Origin: Eumeta japonica
Lineage: Eukaryota > Arthropoda > Insecta > Lepidoptera > Psychidae
Length of the DNA: 64,000 nucleotides
Assembly: GCA_005406025.1 (NCBI GenBank)
Contig: BGZK01001358.1
Span: 102,127 to 166,126, forward strand
Reading direction: 5' to 3'
Shown: positions 35,195 through 46,959 of the stretch, in pieces
How the letters are laid out: the number at the start of each line of letters is the position of its first letter
How positions within the stretch are numbered: the first letter of the stretch is position 1
Notes under the pieces: generated by a model
Database searches by the model: none
Told to the model about the DNA's origin: nothing
What the model saw: only the letters and a program-made list of their open reading frames with translations
Made by a program: the position numbers and the translations under genes

Positions 35195-35331
35195 AGATGA
35201 CGTCAGTCGGTGAACGAGTTTCACGGAGCGGCTAATGAACAAACTTCGTTCTCGGTCGCAGCTAATGGGACGGCGGTCGTGCGCTCCGCTCATGCGTCGC
35301 GGGCGTTCGAAGGCTTCGAAGGTGGAAAAAG
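35195..35331 (+). promoter_or_regulatory. CRE-bearing CpG block with candidate first exon
   Basis: TGACGTCA lies at 35198-35205. From the ATG at 35235 a frame reads MNKLRSRSQLMGRRSCAPLM and then an Arg/Ser/Lys-rich stretch up to a good 5' splice site, AAAAG/GTAAAT, at 35331/35332. If unspliced it stops nine codons later. The block is CpG-dense (GCGTCGCGGGCG) in strongly AT-rich DNA, and an in-frame TGA lies just upstream of the frame. A promoter plus first exon of a gene or long non-coding RNA would look like this. There is no TATA box that I trust, no partner exon, and no protein family match, so the coding claim is weak. Confidence 0.3.
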
Positions 35332-35514
35332 GTAAATTCTCGTCTGTCGTAATTTAAAGAAAAAAAAGTCGGTGTGAAAGCATAAAACGGAGAAGTAGTT
35401 TCTCAGATTTATTTATGAAATCATTTTTTTAGATTAAAAAAAAAAGAAATCGGTTTATACTTTATGATGTCTTTTAGAATGACTCATTTTAAAAGAAAAT
35501 TTTAAACTATGTTA

Positions 35515-36790
35515 GTCTAGGTATAAAAGAAAATGTATTGATTGAAGTGCACACACAGTTGCGTCGGGCCTTCAATCACCCCCTACTGAGGTACAACCAT
35601 TCCACAATCTTGTCAATCAAAAAAGTTGCAGTAGAATATTTTTGGTTGTGTTATTTGTACTTGGCTAGTTTTAACACCATCAAGTAGACGATATTAAAAA
35701 ATAAAAAGGAAAAACGGTGTCCCGCCGTTTTTTTATTGTTTTTTTGTCCACCAAAATGATTGAGTGAATCTAACATGGGAATTCTATAAATTTTGAAGTG
35801 TTATTTCGAAAAAAAGGGAAAACAGTGATACTAGCCGCGGAAAAAATTTGTGACGTTTATAGACCTAATGCAGTATCGGTAAGAGCAGCACAAAACTGCT
35901 TTGAGCGTTTTTAGTCCGGTAATTTTGATGTAAAAAATGAACTTCGATTTGGTCTATCTGTTAAGGATGAAATTAATGCCATTTTGGAAAAATTTGAGCA
36001 GGATCGGCATATTAATTCTTACGACATAGCTGAAAAACTGAAGCTCACTGAAAGAAACCTAATGAATGTTATACTCGTTTACGAATCACTATTGAAATGG
36101 ATTTATGAAAAGATTGATGAATGGTGATGAAAAATGGATTACCTACGACTAGGACGTAGCAATAAGACGTTGATGAAAAGGCAAGCAAGCTCAACAGGCT
36201 ATACTCGTAGCTATAGGTGAATCCAGGATTAACTTTATGTAATAACTAAATAATAAGTTAATGCTATGAGTAAGGTGGGATTGTAAGGGCATTATCGAAT
36301 CCATCAATTTGGATCTCTACTGCCAAGAGCTGATGAGACTCAAATAAGAAGTAAATAAAAAACGACCGGAATTGATCAACAGAAAGGGTGTGGTTTTTCA
36401 CCACGATAACCCCAGACCACATATATCTTTAGCCACTCAGCTAATATTGACAGTTTGGATGGGAAGTGTTAATCCGTTCACCATTCATCCCTCACCTTGC
36501 ACCCTCGGATTTTCACCTGTTTCGGTCTCTTCCAAATTCTTTAGGTAGTGTTAGGTTAACATCAAAAGAGGACTGTCTACTAAACTAAACTGTCTGTAAA
36601 CTACTTGTCGCAGATTTTTGATCAGAAGTCCCAAAATATCTTCGGCAATGGGATTATGTCACTACATACAAAATGACAACAAATTTTTTGAAGAAAATGG
36701 CATATATATTGTAAATAAATGTAAATAAAATATGATGAAAAATTACCTTGAATTCGTAACATAAAATAAGAAAAAACTTTTTCCTAGACC
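35515..36790 (+). pseudogene. Mariner transposase relic (Hsmar1/SETMAR-like)
   Basis: Plus-strand frames carry GKTVILAAEKICDVYRPNAV, VRAAQNCFERF, DVKNELRFGLSVKDEINAIL, KFEQDRHINSYDIAEKL, LTERNLMN, GDEKWITYD (first catalytic Asp kept), RKGVVFHHDNPRPHISLATQ-type text (second Asp kept) and a C-terminal FFEENGIYIV. The YSPDLAPSDYH block expected for the third catalytic Asp is scrambled. The middle between KWITYD and CQELMRL-like text is full of stops. The outer limits are tentative: GTCTAGGTATAAAAGAAAA at 35515 and the inverse of GTCTAGGAAAAAG ending near 36789 could be terminal inverted repeats. Confidence 0.75.
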
Positions 36791-38560
36791 TTATATTTTT
36801 TGATCAGTCTATTTGATAATAAGCTACTTTAACATTGAAATTTACATCAAAATAGTTTCTTTTATGCCAAAAAGAAAAATGCAGCATCAATAGAAATTAT
36901 ATTAGCAGCATGATTTTTCGGTCTCTTTTATATTTTTGAATAATGAGAATACGGACTGTATATTTGTTGCATTGTTTTTGTAGTGTAGGTTTTGAAATCT
37001 TGTATTTAATTTGAAGCTTTTTCAGTACTAGTTCGATTTGCCCGTTGTCTGTGTTTCACAGACATCTTATTCTTCACTTCTACATCAACTACTTATCGCC
37101 AGATAGATACATTAACTAATTACAGTAAAAATTTTTTACTAAATAGATATCTTTTTAAAGTAATAATATTCATTTATAGGGGATTAAACGATTATTTAGA
37201 TAATTAAACTCCAATTTTTTTTAATAAAAAAAATCGGGGGTTAATTATCTAACAAATGTATTTCTATCATATGTTTTTAGCAATTGAAATGTCAGCTAAA
37301 TGAGCAACCATAAATGAAATTTCCAAATCGCTCTATTACTTCGTAGCTTGAGCGCAACGCCATTACATTTACATACACCAGTGTTACATCTATCACGAGA
37401 TATTACATGTAAATCTCGATGGCTCAAATGCAAAAGCTTGCTCACTTCTGTAATTTATGGTCTCGAACTTCGAGTCTGGCGCACCACTCGCCGGGCTTAT
37501 AGTCCGCGGGGACGAGGTGCGTTGTCTTCAAACTTTGTTAGAATCGAATTTTCATTGTTTTAGTTCCAGTCACATTTCTGAATGGAGTCCCATGTAATGT
37601 TAAACTATGCGACAAATATAAATGTCACCTGCTCACTAAGATGACACTAAATGTTTCTAGATGTGATCAAAACTGTGAGTGTTAAATATATTTGTTACAT
37701 CAAAGGCGGCATAAACTTAGCAAGCGAGTGGAATATTTAAAATTTCTTGCAATAAAAACATTTCTAAGACATCCTATTTTAGCAAACAAATCTTTAGAGA
37801 ATTTTATACAGTTAACTAAAAACTTCAGGAATTTAAAGTAAACAGTATTATAAAAAAAGTTAGTGTGAACGGACTGATGTGCGCAACCATAAGAATTTCC
37901 ACTCACGTTTTTGTACAGACATATTAAAAATAAATAGATTTAATAATCTAAAATCAATTCGCCGTCAATTAATTTGAAGAATGTTGCCCATAATTGTATG
38001 GAGTTGTAGCGTGTTTACAGCGTTCGCCTGCAAAAATTTTTTTGTTTTTAATTGGGAAACCTCATGTAATTTCAGGTTTAATGAGCATTATTAAATGATG
38101 AAGAAACACTCAACAGACGAACACAACTAAAACTAGCATGTAGTTCGTCATTTCGATTTCCCGCGAAATATGAATTATTAAACATTATAAAACTTTACAA
38201 ATAACATAGGTAATCTGCACTAGACCTTAAATCAAATTTACAAAATAGCAATATTGACGGGTTCAGTTAATAATTTAAGCGGCTTTTTATACGAGTTTGA
38301 AAGTATCTAATACAGATTAATATAAAAGATTAAAATGAAAAACGATAGTTTAATTCCTTATTATGTTCCACAAAACCGAAGGTCGCTCTACGCTTTTTAC
38401 TTGCTTAAATCTTGCTTAAAAACAGCTAATTTAAGAATGGTCGAACTGTAAGTACAGTAACTGATTTCATGTAATAAATATAAAAAAAAATAGTTCTTAA
38501 AACTGTTTATTAATATATAAATCTTATTGATTGACATTTAAACCAAAGTACGTCATAATT
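36791..38560. other. No gene seen
   Basis: AT-rich. A 71-codon plus-strand frame (37348-37563) covers a CpG-containing patch (CGCACCACTCGCCGGGC) and has no recognised domain. 37205-37250 has a weak inverted repeat (TAATTAAACTCC ... GGGGGTTAATTA). Confidence 0.35.
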
Positions 38561-38569
38561 TGCTAGAAT

Positions 38570-38890
38570 CCATTCACGATTACAAGCTCGAAGCAAAGGT
38601 CCACGAACGGCAAGTCCCCTATTTCACGAACCGACTCCATTGTCGCCATCTGAAAAATAACAGATTTCCTGAAATAAGTCATCGCTAGCACGAATACATA
38701 ATAAATCAGCGTTTGCGCCTAAAATCTGCGCTCTCAGAACAAAACCGAATAATACCGGGGCCTCTAATAATTTATTCTTGTCACTTACCAAATCGAAAAT
38801 GTCACTTCGCTCCACTTTTCGCGACGAGGAACGTTAATTTAATAATCGGCCGTTTTCGACGACCGATCCTTAGATTTTTTTTTTGTAATC
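38570..38890. promoter_or_regulatory. CpG-retaining, TAAT-rich block (possible conserved non-coding element)
   Basis: AATCAGCGTTTGCGCC, TCGCGACGAGGAACG and TCGGCCGTTTTCGACGACCG are interleaved with TTAATTTAATAATC. No repeat family is recognised. It resembles the 6690-7110 block in style. This is inference from composition only. Confidence 0.2.
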
Positions 38891-39059
38891 GCCGAGCAAA
38901 ACAAGAATTAAATATTTAAAGACTCCATTTTAGCGTGCACGGCTAGTAAATAATTTGCCCTTATCAAGTTAAATGTCATCGATCGGATGACCGTTGCTGA
39001 TGATGAAGAGACGATAAAAATATGGAAATGATAAACATCGACTGCAAACGTGTGTTACA

Positions 39060-39250
39060 TTCATTTGTTGTTGAAGTGAGCTTTAGGAGTTGGTCGCCTC
39101 GACGCAGGAGTGCTATCATCCCACGATTGGTTTTTCAGGTTAAGAAATTCGCACTTTAAACTCTCCCAACTTCTGGAGGGCGGGGCGGAGTTTCGACGAC
39201 CGTCCTCCCGAATACGGTGACAAGGGCCTGGACCGATGGCTTAATATAAT
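39060..39250. other. CpG-rich island
   Basis: GGAGGGCGGGGCGGAG and GACGACCGTCCTCCCG stand out from the AT-rich flanks. CTTCTGGAGGGCGGGG also resembles a GC box. No frame or splice signal is convincing. Confidence 0.25.
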
Positions 39251-40400
39251 CTCCGAAGCGTAGAGCAAGTATTTAGATTCGATTTATTTTAATAACGCAT
39301 GTTCTAAATTAACAGGATGTAATTTGGGTAAATCTAGCACCTAAAGCGAACAGACAACATGTAAAAGTTGATTTTTCAAGTTTTTTCAAATGTTATCAAT
39401 AAATAATCGGATATATAAGTTAATATTTTTAGTAATACGTATAAACTTAAAAATTAAATTATGTCACAGCTGATGTAAATTTATTTCATCAAAAATTTAA
39501 TCGGAGATTAATATCTGCAACGTCTAAACGACGATATAAACGACAGTTTAAATAAAATAGATACACAATTCAATTTGGTGCGCAAAATATTTCTGAATCT
39601 GAAAAATCTCATTAAGAGACGAGGTACTTTAATACCGATCTCGACCGTTTTTCGCCACGAAAATGTTTGCAATGAAATAGCAGTAAAAACAACGTCGGTA
39701 CGTAAAGTTATTTATTTAATTATGTAATACCAAAATAATTAATTGCGCTCGACCCGGCATTTTAAAAGCTTTTATTCGGCTTACGTTGCCGTCTGCCTTG
39801 AGATCTGTTATGAATATTACAAATCGACATCGAAGCAAATTCCTTTATCAAAAAAAGTTGTAATATTAAAAAAAATGTAATCAAACACATTCATATGTTG
39901 TACAGCCGTACTGTGGCCAACCTGGCTGTACCACGAAAATGGGCCCGTCCGACCGGTGAAATATCACACTCTTACAGAACATAGACGAGAAGTGATAGCT
40001 TCCGCTGTTGCATCTAGTCCAGTGAGTGAGAATTCCGGTCGCTCACTATCGGATATCTTATTCCTACTCAAAAGGTCGGCAGTGCTCTGGTAACTCCTTT
40101 GAGGTTACGAGGATGGATGCAGGCATTACCTTTTCTCTATTGAATCGTATGTCCGTTTGCAACTCGAAAATGCATTAAAAAAATCAATGTATAATTAAAC
40201 TGTAGATCTACCATTTACGTAAATTTAAAATATCTTCCCGAAACCATGAGTGACGTATATAGGGAGTGTAAAGAAATATAAAACGACTATATATTTAAAC
40301 ACTTTCCCTGTCTGTCTCAACTACTAGATAATCTAGAAAAACCATTAGATACGTTTCATGCAGTTTTCGTGGATAACTTTAATATATATATGTATATACT
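39251..40400. other. No gene seen; GC-moderate block at 39900-40130
   Basis: 39900-40130 is richer in GC (GGGCCCGTCCGACCGG, GGTCGGCAGTGCTCTGGTAA). It has the feel of a decayed LINE 3' end or SINE, but I cannot assign it. The rest is AT-rich. Confidence 0.3.
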
Positions 40401-40605
40401 AGCTGTCCCGCCAGCTTCGCTGGGTAATTTTTATTTATAAATAAAATGGCGAAGGATTTACGGAATTCGAAAATTGAGTAGCCTAGAACCATGTACAAAT
40501 CATCCCGCATCGAATGGTCCCAGTCCCATGTCTATACGTTTAGTAGTTTTTACGTGATTGGCGAACAAAGACAACCTATTTACATTATATATGTATATAG
40601 ATAAA
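40401..40605 (+). mobile_element. Lepidopteran CTAGCTGTCCCGCC repeat
   Basis: It starts CTAGCTGTCCCGCCAGCTTC and ends in AGTAGTTTTTACGTGATTGG and an AT tail, the usual layout of a very common insect interspersed repeat. Non-coding. It abuts a GT microsatellite. Confidence 0.55.
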
Positions 40606-40615
40606 AGAAATATAT

Positions 40616-40675
40616 GTTGTGTGTATGCGCCTGTGCACTGTACCTGCGTGCGTATGCGTGTACGCGCGCGCGTGC

Positions 40676-40709
<34 letters not shown>

Positions 40710-40746
40710 TGCGTCTGGTTTTGTGTGTGTGTGTGTTGTGTGTGTG
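40616..40746. repeat. GT/GCGT microsatellite
   Basis: An alternating purine-pyrimidine tract (TGCGTACGCGCGCGTGCG then (TG)n). It generates spurious open frames on both strands (40500-40877, 40558-40755, 40580-40762) that are pure repeat artefacts. Confidence 0.95.
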
Positions 40747-40749
40747 ATT

Positions 40750-43700
40750 TGCTGACAACCATCCGAAACCGACGGTTTAAGGCCCCTTGACGTATGGAAC
40801 GAGTGATTTAAATTCCAGTCCGATTCCTTCGTCGACGTTACTATTCTTAATCTGATACTTTTTGGTTCGAAGGGCATTCGGCCACCGTCACTCTTCTACA
40901 TTGCACATAGATGACATCCGATATGCAGTGCACTGCCAATACGCAATAGCTGCGACACGGCACTCCGTCGACCGCCAGACCGAACTGTAGTGCCACGGGG
41001 ACGGGACTCGTCATAGACACTCTGTTTACAATAGTGCTAGTGGCATAAGTGAACAGTAGTCGACGTCAGGTTGTCTTTGTTCTGTTCACATTGCTAGCGC
41101 GTTGTATTTTTGATATAGAGTAATGAACCGTTGGATGCAATTTTTTCGAACGCTACTTGATAGTGATACTTCATTTTAAAATATGGCATATAGAATTATT
41201 TAATCGATATCTGTGATTCAAAATTAGTGAAACTTATCCAGTAGCGAATTTATAGCGCCCCGAAACTCTGTGTTTCAATATACTTTGTCTCGATGAACCT
41301 ACCCCTGTCGGATTCAAGAACCTCCCAGACCAAAATCCTGAACCCGCCAGTGAACTTAGTTTGCTTTCAGTTCAGAAAGTTCATTTTCTTTGAACTTGGC
41401 AATATGGCAAAACCTATTAAAACCCACTAGTACAATGAGCACTTTTTTTTCATGAGTATTTCTGAAAGTGTATTTGTTCTTTTAATGCAATTTTATAGGA
41501 TAATTCTTGTGATATGTCGCATGGAATATACATAATATTTCAGTAGTAAGTAAACTAAAAGTCGTGCACGTCTTTAGTACGTATGACAATAATGGAATAA
41601 ATGAAAAAAAAAAATTTGGCGATTGATTTTTGGTTTGATTGAGATTGGGCTTTAGTACTTGATAACTAACAATGTAACAGATTAAATGTCTTTTAGATAT
41701 ATTTTATTTTACGAAAAAAAAGTGTTCTTATGATACACTTATCAAAGACTTTACATATCTTTTTTTTTTTACTGGACCAGTTTTAAAGTCCTTGTGAACG
41801 AGTTACCTGATAATTCAGCATCACTATATATATTTTTCATTTTTGGTGAAATTTATTAGCATTAACGTTGTTTAAACACCTGCTTATCTATATACAACAT
41901 AATTTAAGATTATCAAATGTGATACAAATTTCATTTCATGTTTGTTTTGTTACGCATATAACTGAACATATAATTAATATTTATTATTTCTATAAACAAT
42001 TCTTCAATAATAAATTCGCTTTTAAAAAAAAGCAGCCACATGTATTTCTATCACTAAGAAAACATTGTTAACTCGTTTCATATTTCAATTTCTTGTAAAA
42101 TTGTTCTTGCGGCTGGCTTAGACGGGTCAAAGGAATGTACGTACATGCGCTCCAAAAAGAGCCTAGGGCTAGACTGAAGACCTCCTTATAAGTTAGATGA
42201 AAATGAACATTCTTATAGTTTTCATGTTTATGAAATAAAAAATTAAGTTACTGGGATAAGGACTAGTTGTTTCGAGAAATACAGTATACAAAAATTATAG
42301 TCTTTTTATCTACAGCAAGGCATCAGACTTTTCATATTCTATGATAAGAAATAAATATAACGTTTTGTTATTATGTTTATGATAAATAAATAATTTGTTT
42401 GGAAATTCAGAAATTCAATTTACTAGAAAAACTCATTTAAGTTTACATTATAAATCTTTTAGAGGTTCTATAAGCAATTTGAGCATTGCTTGGGGCAATG
42501 TATATATTTTATTTCGTCTAAATAGGAATACTAATTGATTATTAAAAATAAAATCCACGCACTGGCTGTGTTTAATATAAACGTAAATGTTACGCAAAAT
42601 AATTCTGGTTTTTTTTATGTATTATCTCTCTGATAGTGCAATTAACTTAATAATTAATAAAATACCGCATATTTGACCACCAATAGGTAGCCAAATATGC
42701 GGGGGCTCCATTTTATTTACCCGATTGCGTGACGCCAAGAGTCGTGTGTTCATTATTATATATAGACATACATATGTGGTATATATAGACTGATGAACAC
42801 ACATACATACATGTGGGGGTGTAAGTTCCTTTGTGGCGCTCTAGAGACTAAACGGTGAACCGATTATGATGATTTTTACTTCAAACAAGCATGCGCCATA
42901 TTGTTAAAAAAATTAAAATCGACAAACTGTATCAAGTAGAGTATGATTGAATAGGTATTTAAACATCGCGTTTAGCTTTCGTATTAATTATTCATTTTGA
43001 ATGACCGTTTATAACCTATAATAATTTAATAATGGTTAGCAACTATTCTCATTTAAACTCTCAAAAGGTATAATAATGCTGTAAAAAAGTTCTTATATAA
43101 TCGTATGATAAGATCTTATTAAAGTGAAAGATAACTATTAGGAAACCAGATTGACGGTTTTAAAATATAAAATGACGTTAGAGACTAAAAAAATAATATC
43201 CTAACATAATGAGACACATATCATTGAATAGGTCTTTTGAAAGCAACTTGATGTGTCTTATGCTATTTCACAGTAATTACCTCTATTTAAGAATTAAACA
43301 ACTTGAATTTATAATTTATTAGTACTAATTAATAGCAATATATTAATAAAATAAATTTATCAGGTTTATTACAAAACACAACGTTTACTGCGTGAATGAC
43401 GAGAAAGCTATCTTAATTTATTGTTATAATGGAACTAATTACTACTACACAAACATTAGATAAATTCAAGTTAATCAAAAAATTAACAAAAAGACGGAAA
43501 TAAAAATCATCCCATTAAATATGATGATTATTTGCAGTCGGAGGCATTACGTTCATACTTACTGCAACCTAGCTGTATACATGTAAACCTTCAAATTCAA
43601 TTTCAACACTATTTCTTCAGAGCATTAATCTCTAATAATAGTCACGATGAATAGGCAATCTAAAAATGGTATTCCGTCTATATAGTACATATATAGCAAT

Positions 43701-43845
43701 CGGTATGGATTTTTTTTTGTTTATTTCGTTTTAGTTACCTAATATCATGATAGAAGTACAGTACTTTTAGGATTAAAACCAAACTGTATGAAGATCTTGC
43801 AAATCGATTAAATAATAAAGTAAAGATAACTAAAACTCGTATATG
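40750..43845. other. No gene seen
   Basis: 40860-41120 is moderately CpG-rich (CGACACGGCACTCCGTCGAC) and may be the remnant of a retroelement or a regulatory block. 42805-42890 (GGCGCTCTAGAGACTAAACG, GTGAACCGATTATGATGA) matches a phrase typical of lepidopteran repeats. The rest is AT-rich. Confidence 0.3.
42665..42702. repeat. Short perfect hairpin
   Basis: CCGCATATTTG at 42665-42675 and its exact inverse CAAATATGCGG at 42692-42702, with a 16-nt loop. Confidence 0.8.
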
Positions 43846-43864
43846 TTAAAAGTGTCGTTCTCCT

Positions 43865-43960
43865 CGTTTCAGTACTCCCCGCGCGCCGCGCACCCCCGCC
43901 ACTGACGTTACACGCGTGCGGCTGACCCGGGCTGACCGGGCGACGGGCGCGTTCGCATGT
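43865..43960. promoter_or_regulatory. Compact GC-rich CpG island
   Basis: About 95 bp of very high GC (CTCCCCGCGCGCCGCGCACC, CCGGGCTGACCGGGCGACGG) in otherwise AT-rich DNA, with ACTGACGTTACACGCG inside. The 70-codon minus-strand frame across it (44058-43846) shows no domain. It could be a promoter CpG island or GC-rich repeat fragment. Confidence 0.3.
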
Positions 43961-44539
43961 AATATGATTTTCGCATGTATCTTATGGATAAAATCGACAA
44001 ACAATTTTCGAATTACATTGTAAAGCTTTGAGGTGCTGAAAGCTAAAGCGATTTTCAACTGTATTAGTCAAACGAAATACTGAGATTGTTTACCTGTTTG
44101 TGTTTATTTAGTTTTCTCGCTTTGTCGATTCAACCGGCTCCTATAAAATATACAAAGAGCTTGTATTACAGAATGCATACATATAATATCTTTTGTTAAT
44201 CTAGGGATTTACTTATGATAATGCAAAGATGAGTTTTTTCGTCATCATTCCATTCGTATAGTAATACGCGCGAAACTCTGCTGCTTTTAATTTCCTACGA
44301 ATGATGTAATGCGCAGCTTCAACCCTCCCCCGACTCTACCTGCTTCTTCCCCGCATTCCTATTTTATGCCATTGCGACGCTTTAGTAACTAACTTCACAG
44401 CGGTAGAGTCACGTGCTTTGTACTGTGACTAACATGACTGCTATCAGGCTTGGGAACGATATTGGGATCTATACTTATTCTAGGAGCGTGTATAGTCCCA
44501 ACGTCCAGTTCCGAACGCTCCATATGTTTTTTGTGTATT

Positions 44540-44609
44540 CGTATGTAATAAATAAAATTGTATGTAATAAATTTTTATTTATTACATACAATTTTATTTA
44601 TTACATACG
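44540..44609. repeat. Perfect 33-bp-arm palindrome
   Basis: The left arm at 44540-44572 starts CGTATGTAATAAATAAAATT. After a TTTT loop the exact inverse occupies 44577-44609. Inside each arm the unit GTATGTAATAAAT occurs twice, so this is a duplicated 13-mer folded on itself. It could form a cruciform or an RNA hairpin. Confidence 0.95.
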
Positions 44610-45009
44610 CATTTAGAAAAATGTTTAATTACGTTTATTTCCCTGATTGTAAAGTTTTTAACAGATTCTAGCAATAACTTCAAGATTAAATGCACTTCAT
44701 AAATGTTTCGATCTAATTAGTCTTCCAAAACTGGATATAACTTAAACTAGATGTCTAAACTAAAGATCTTCAAATTCTTATAACTAGTAACTATACGCAT
44801 TTACAAATTCAAGATTAGACTTACAAAGTATACAAATGAACGACTAAACGTATCTGGGCACCTTAAAACTCACGTATACCTTATGGAAGACATGTGCATT
44901 CACATAGATGTCTAACTTCAGTTCATGGCTTAAAAAATTTAAATAATTATTATAGAAGAATAGTACATAGATACGATAAAGTTATGCGTCAGGATTTGTC
45001 CACCACACA

Positions 45010-45490
45010 GCTGAGAGGTATACTCTCGCACAATCTTTTTATTTCCGATCGAGGGACACGGATCAATAATCCCTCCGCGCAGCCCGGTGCGGGTCGGCCG
45101 CTGCTGGCGACCGTCGTCACCGATGGTGTCACAACGACCGGCATGCGGGCGGCTCAGGGTAATGTTCTGAGACACGGAGCGTGTGGTTTGACTTGGATTC
45201 ATTCCAGAACTTATCGGTAAATTCGCCCGCCGTCAGGATCGAACCCGACGCCTTCTGGTCCGATGTCGACGCTTTCGTCCTCCGCGCCACCGACTCACTG
45301 TGTGTATAATCACACACGCGTAACTGACGCACAGGTGACAGACAGCCATTCCTATAGGCCCGTCTGCGGGTGCAGTTCCCTGCATGTCCCCCGCCCTACG
45401 GCTGGGCCGCTTGGGGCGCCGCATTCCGAAACCGCCCGCCGCCGCTCACGATGAGAGCGGTCGCCCCCCGAACGCCGCGGGTGCGATAAA
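45010..45490 (-). mobile_element. GC-rich retroposon with tRNA-like SINE head
   Basis: About 480 bp of high GC. On the minus strand 45300-45228 reads GAGTCGGTGGCGCGGAGGAC, then a 3' GGGTTCGATCCTGACGGCGG, i.e. a tRNA-like A box and an intact-looking B box (GGTTCGATCCT). Downstream, toward 45030, comes a GC-rich body (GACACCATCGGTGACGACGG) ending near TCCCTCGATCGGAAATAAAAAG. Three overlapping open frames (45129-45454) are by-products of high GC. The part upstream of the tRNA head (45303-45490) may be a second fused module. The family name is not known to me. Confidence 0.45.
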
Positions 45491-45847
45491 CTCTCATATG
45501 CAAATACTTTAGTAGCATTAATAGGGAGGGGTGCCCGCAGTTATGCGCCATAAAAACGATTTACAGTGATTCCTCCTTTCATAAGAAAGTCCCATTTAAC
45601 CACTTTTAAAAGCGTTCGGAGGGATATGAGGAAGTTTGGAATTCGTGTTAGGTTAGTTATTGTTGTTGTGTATCGGTACGAATGTGTTTTAATCATTCCA
45701 CAGCTCTGGTACGCTCTTCCACTATCTTTTTTATTCCGTACCGAGAATTTCGGACGTCAAGACGTCCGGAATCGACGGCTTAACGTGGTTTTTGAAGCGC
45801 AAAGAGAGAGATTTAGTTTGGCTTAAAGTTAAAACCTTATTGCCCGA

Positions 45848-45935
45848 TTCGCCCGCTGACCGGATCGAACTCAGTGCTTATTGGTTCGAAAGCAACGTTC
45901 TTATCCACTAAACACCACCGCTCTCTTTTCGGTTA
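45848..45935 (-). mobile_element. tRNA-derived SINE head
   Basis: Minus strand: GCGGTGGTGTTTAGTGGATA ... TTGCTTTCGAACCAATAAGC ... GAGTTCGATCCGGTCAGCGG. The A-box-like TTTAGTGGATAAG and the B-box-like GTTCGATCC are at tRNA spacing. The trailing CAGCGGGCGAATCGGGC resembles the CGGCGGGCGAATTTACC that follows the head at about 45230, so both belong to related SINEs. A third trace (ACTCGCCCGCCGAC) sits near 46317. Confidence 0.5.
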
Positions 45936-45949
45936 GTGCTAGAATCTAA

Positions 45950-46787
45950 TTAATTGTTTTATAAAATATTTATATAAATTTCTTTATTCAATATTAAATT
46001 ATTAAACGTCAACAAATTATTAAAAAAGATCTTAGTTTTTTTTTTAATAATTCATCTCTAGTGTAATAGTTATATTTTGTTAAACTAAAAATGGAAAATA
46101 TGTTTTACATTCTCCTAATTATTCAATGATTTCAATATTGATGCAAACACTAAAGTGAAAATAGGTATCTTTTTTACTACATTAGTAAATATACCGGGTT
46201 TCATTTTGTGTTAAAGTTATGATGTTTATCATTGCGGTTCCCAAAGAGTTTTCCTGTATAATAATATAAGAACAAATGAATAAATACAATATAGGACATT
46301 AATAACGCACTGTCCCACTCGCCCGCCGACAGAAAAGGTTATTTTGCAGCTGCCTTATTGGTTATTATGTTTTCTATTTGTGATGTATTCTTTTGTTCTC
46401 ACGACCTGTGTGATAATATATTTTCGTGGTATATTATTACCAGATTTTCTTCTCGTACAATAATTATAAGAGATAATAAATAATCCTTAAAACAGTGTAG
46501 ACATACTAACAAAGCGTAGAAAATAAATCATTAAGTAAAACAACGTACAATTTTCATAATAAAATAAACTATATATGTATTCGAATTAGTCAAGCGAAGC
46601 GAACCCCCAATAAATCCAATTCATACTTTAAAAAAAGTACTAAATCTTATTCGCCTTGATCTGTTCTTAATTATTATTTTAAGAAAATGATGTGAATAAA
46701 TAAAAAAATAGTATGTTTTTATAGTGGTGCTATAGCTAGGTTCTTTGAAGTATTAACATACTGTCATAGAAAAGGCTTCGCTTTCAG

Positions 46788-46790
<3 letters not shown>
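45950..46790. other. No gene seen
   Basis: AT-rich sequence. The only recognisable item is the partial SINE phrase near 46310-46335. Confidence 0.35.

Positions 46791-46792
<2 letters not shown>

Positions 46793-46832
<40 letters not shown>
46793..46832. repeat. (TA)n microsatellite
   Basis: Uninterrupted TA dinucleotides, about 20 units. Confidence 0.97.
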
Positions 46833-46838
<6 letters not shown>

Positions 46839-46959
46839 CATATCCTACGTATGTTACATACGATTGGTAAAATATTATGATCCTATAAAACTGCTATTTT
46901 TGGCTTCCAATCAGAAAAATAAGTCGCCGTATATAATGAAATAATCGACTAATAAAAAA

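Noticed and set aside
37700..37906. 68-codon minus-strand frame
   Set aside because: AT-driven Phe/Lys/Asn-rich frame with no motif.
40500..40877. 125-codon minus-strand frame and overlapping plus-strand frames
   Set aside because: They are translations of a (GT)n/(CA)n microsatellite (His-Thr and Val-Cys repeats) and have no coding character outside it.
45129..45454. Overlapping 63-108 codon frames on both strands
   Set aside because: High GC lowers stop-codon frequency; the block is better explained as a GC-rich retroposon.
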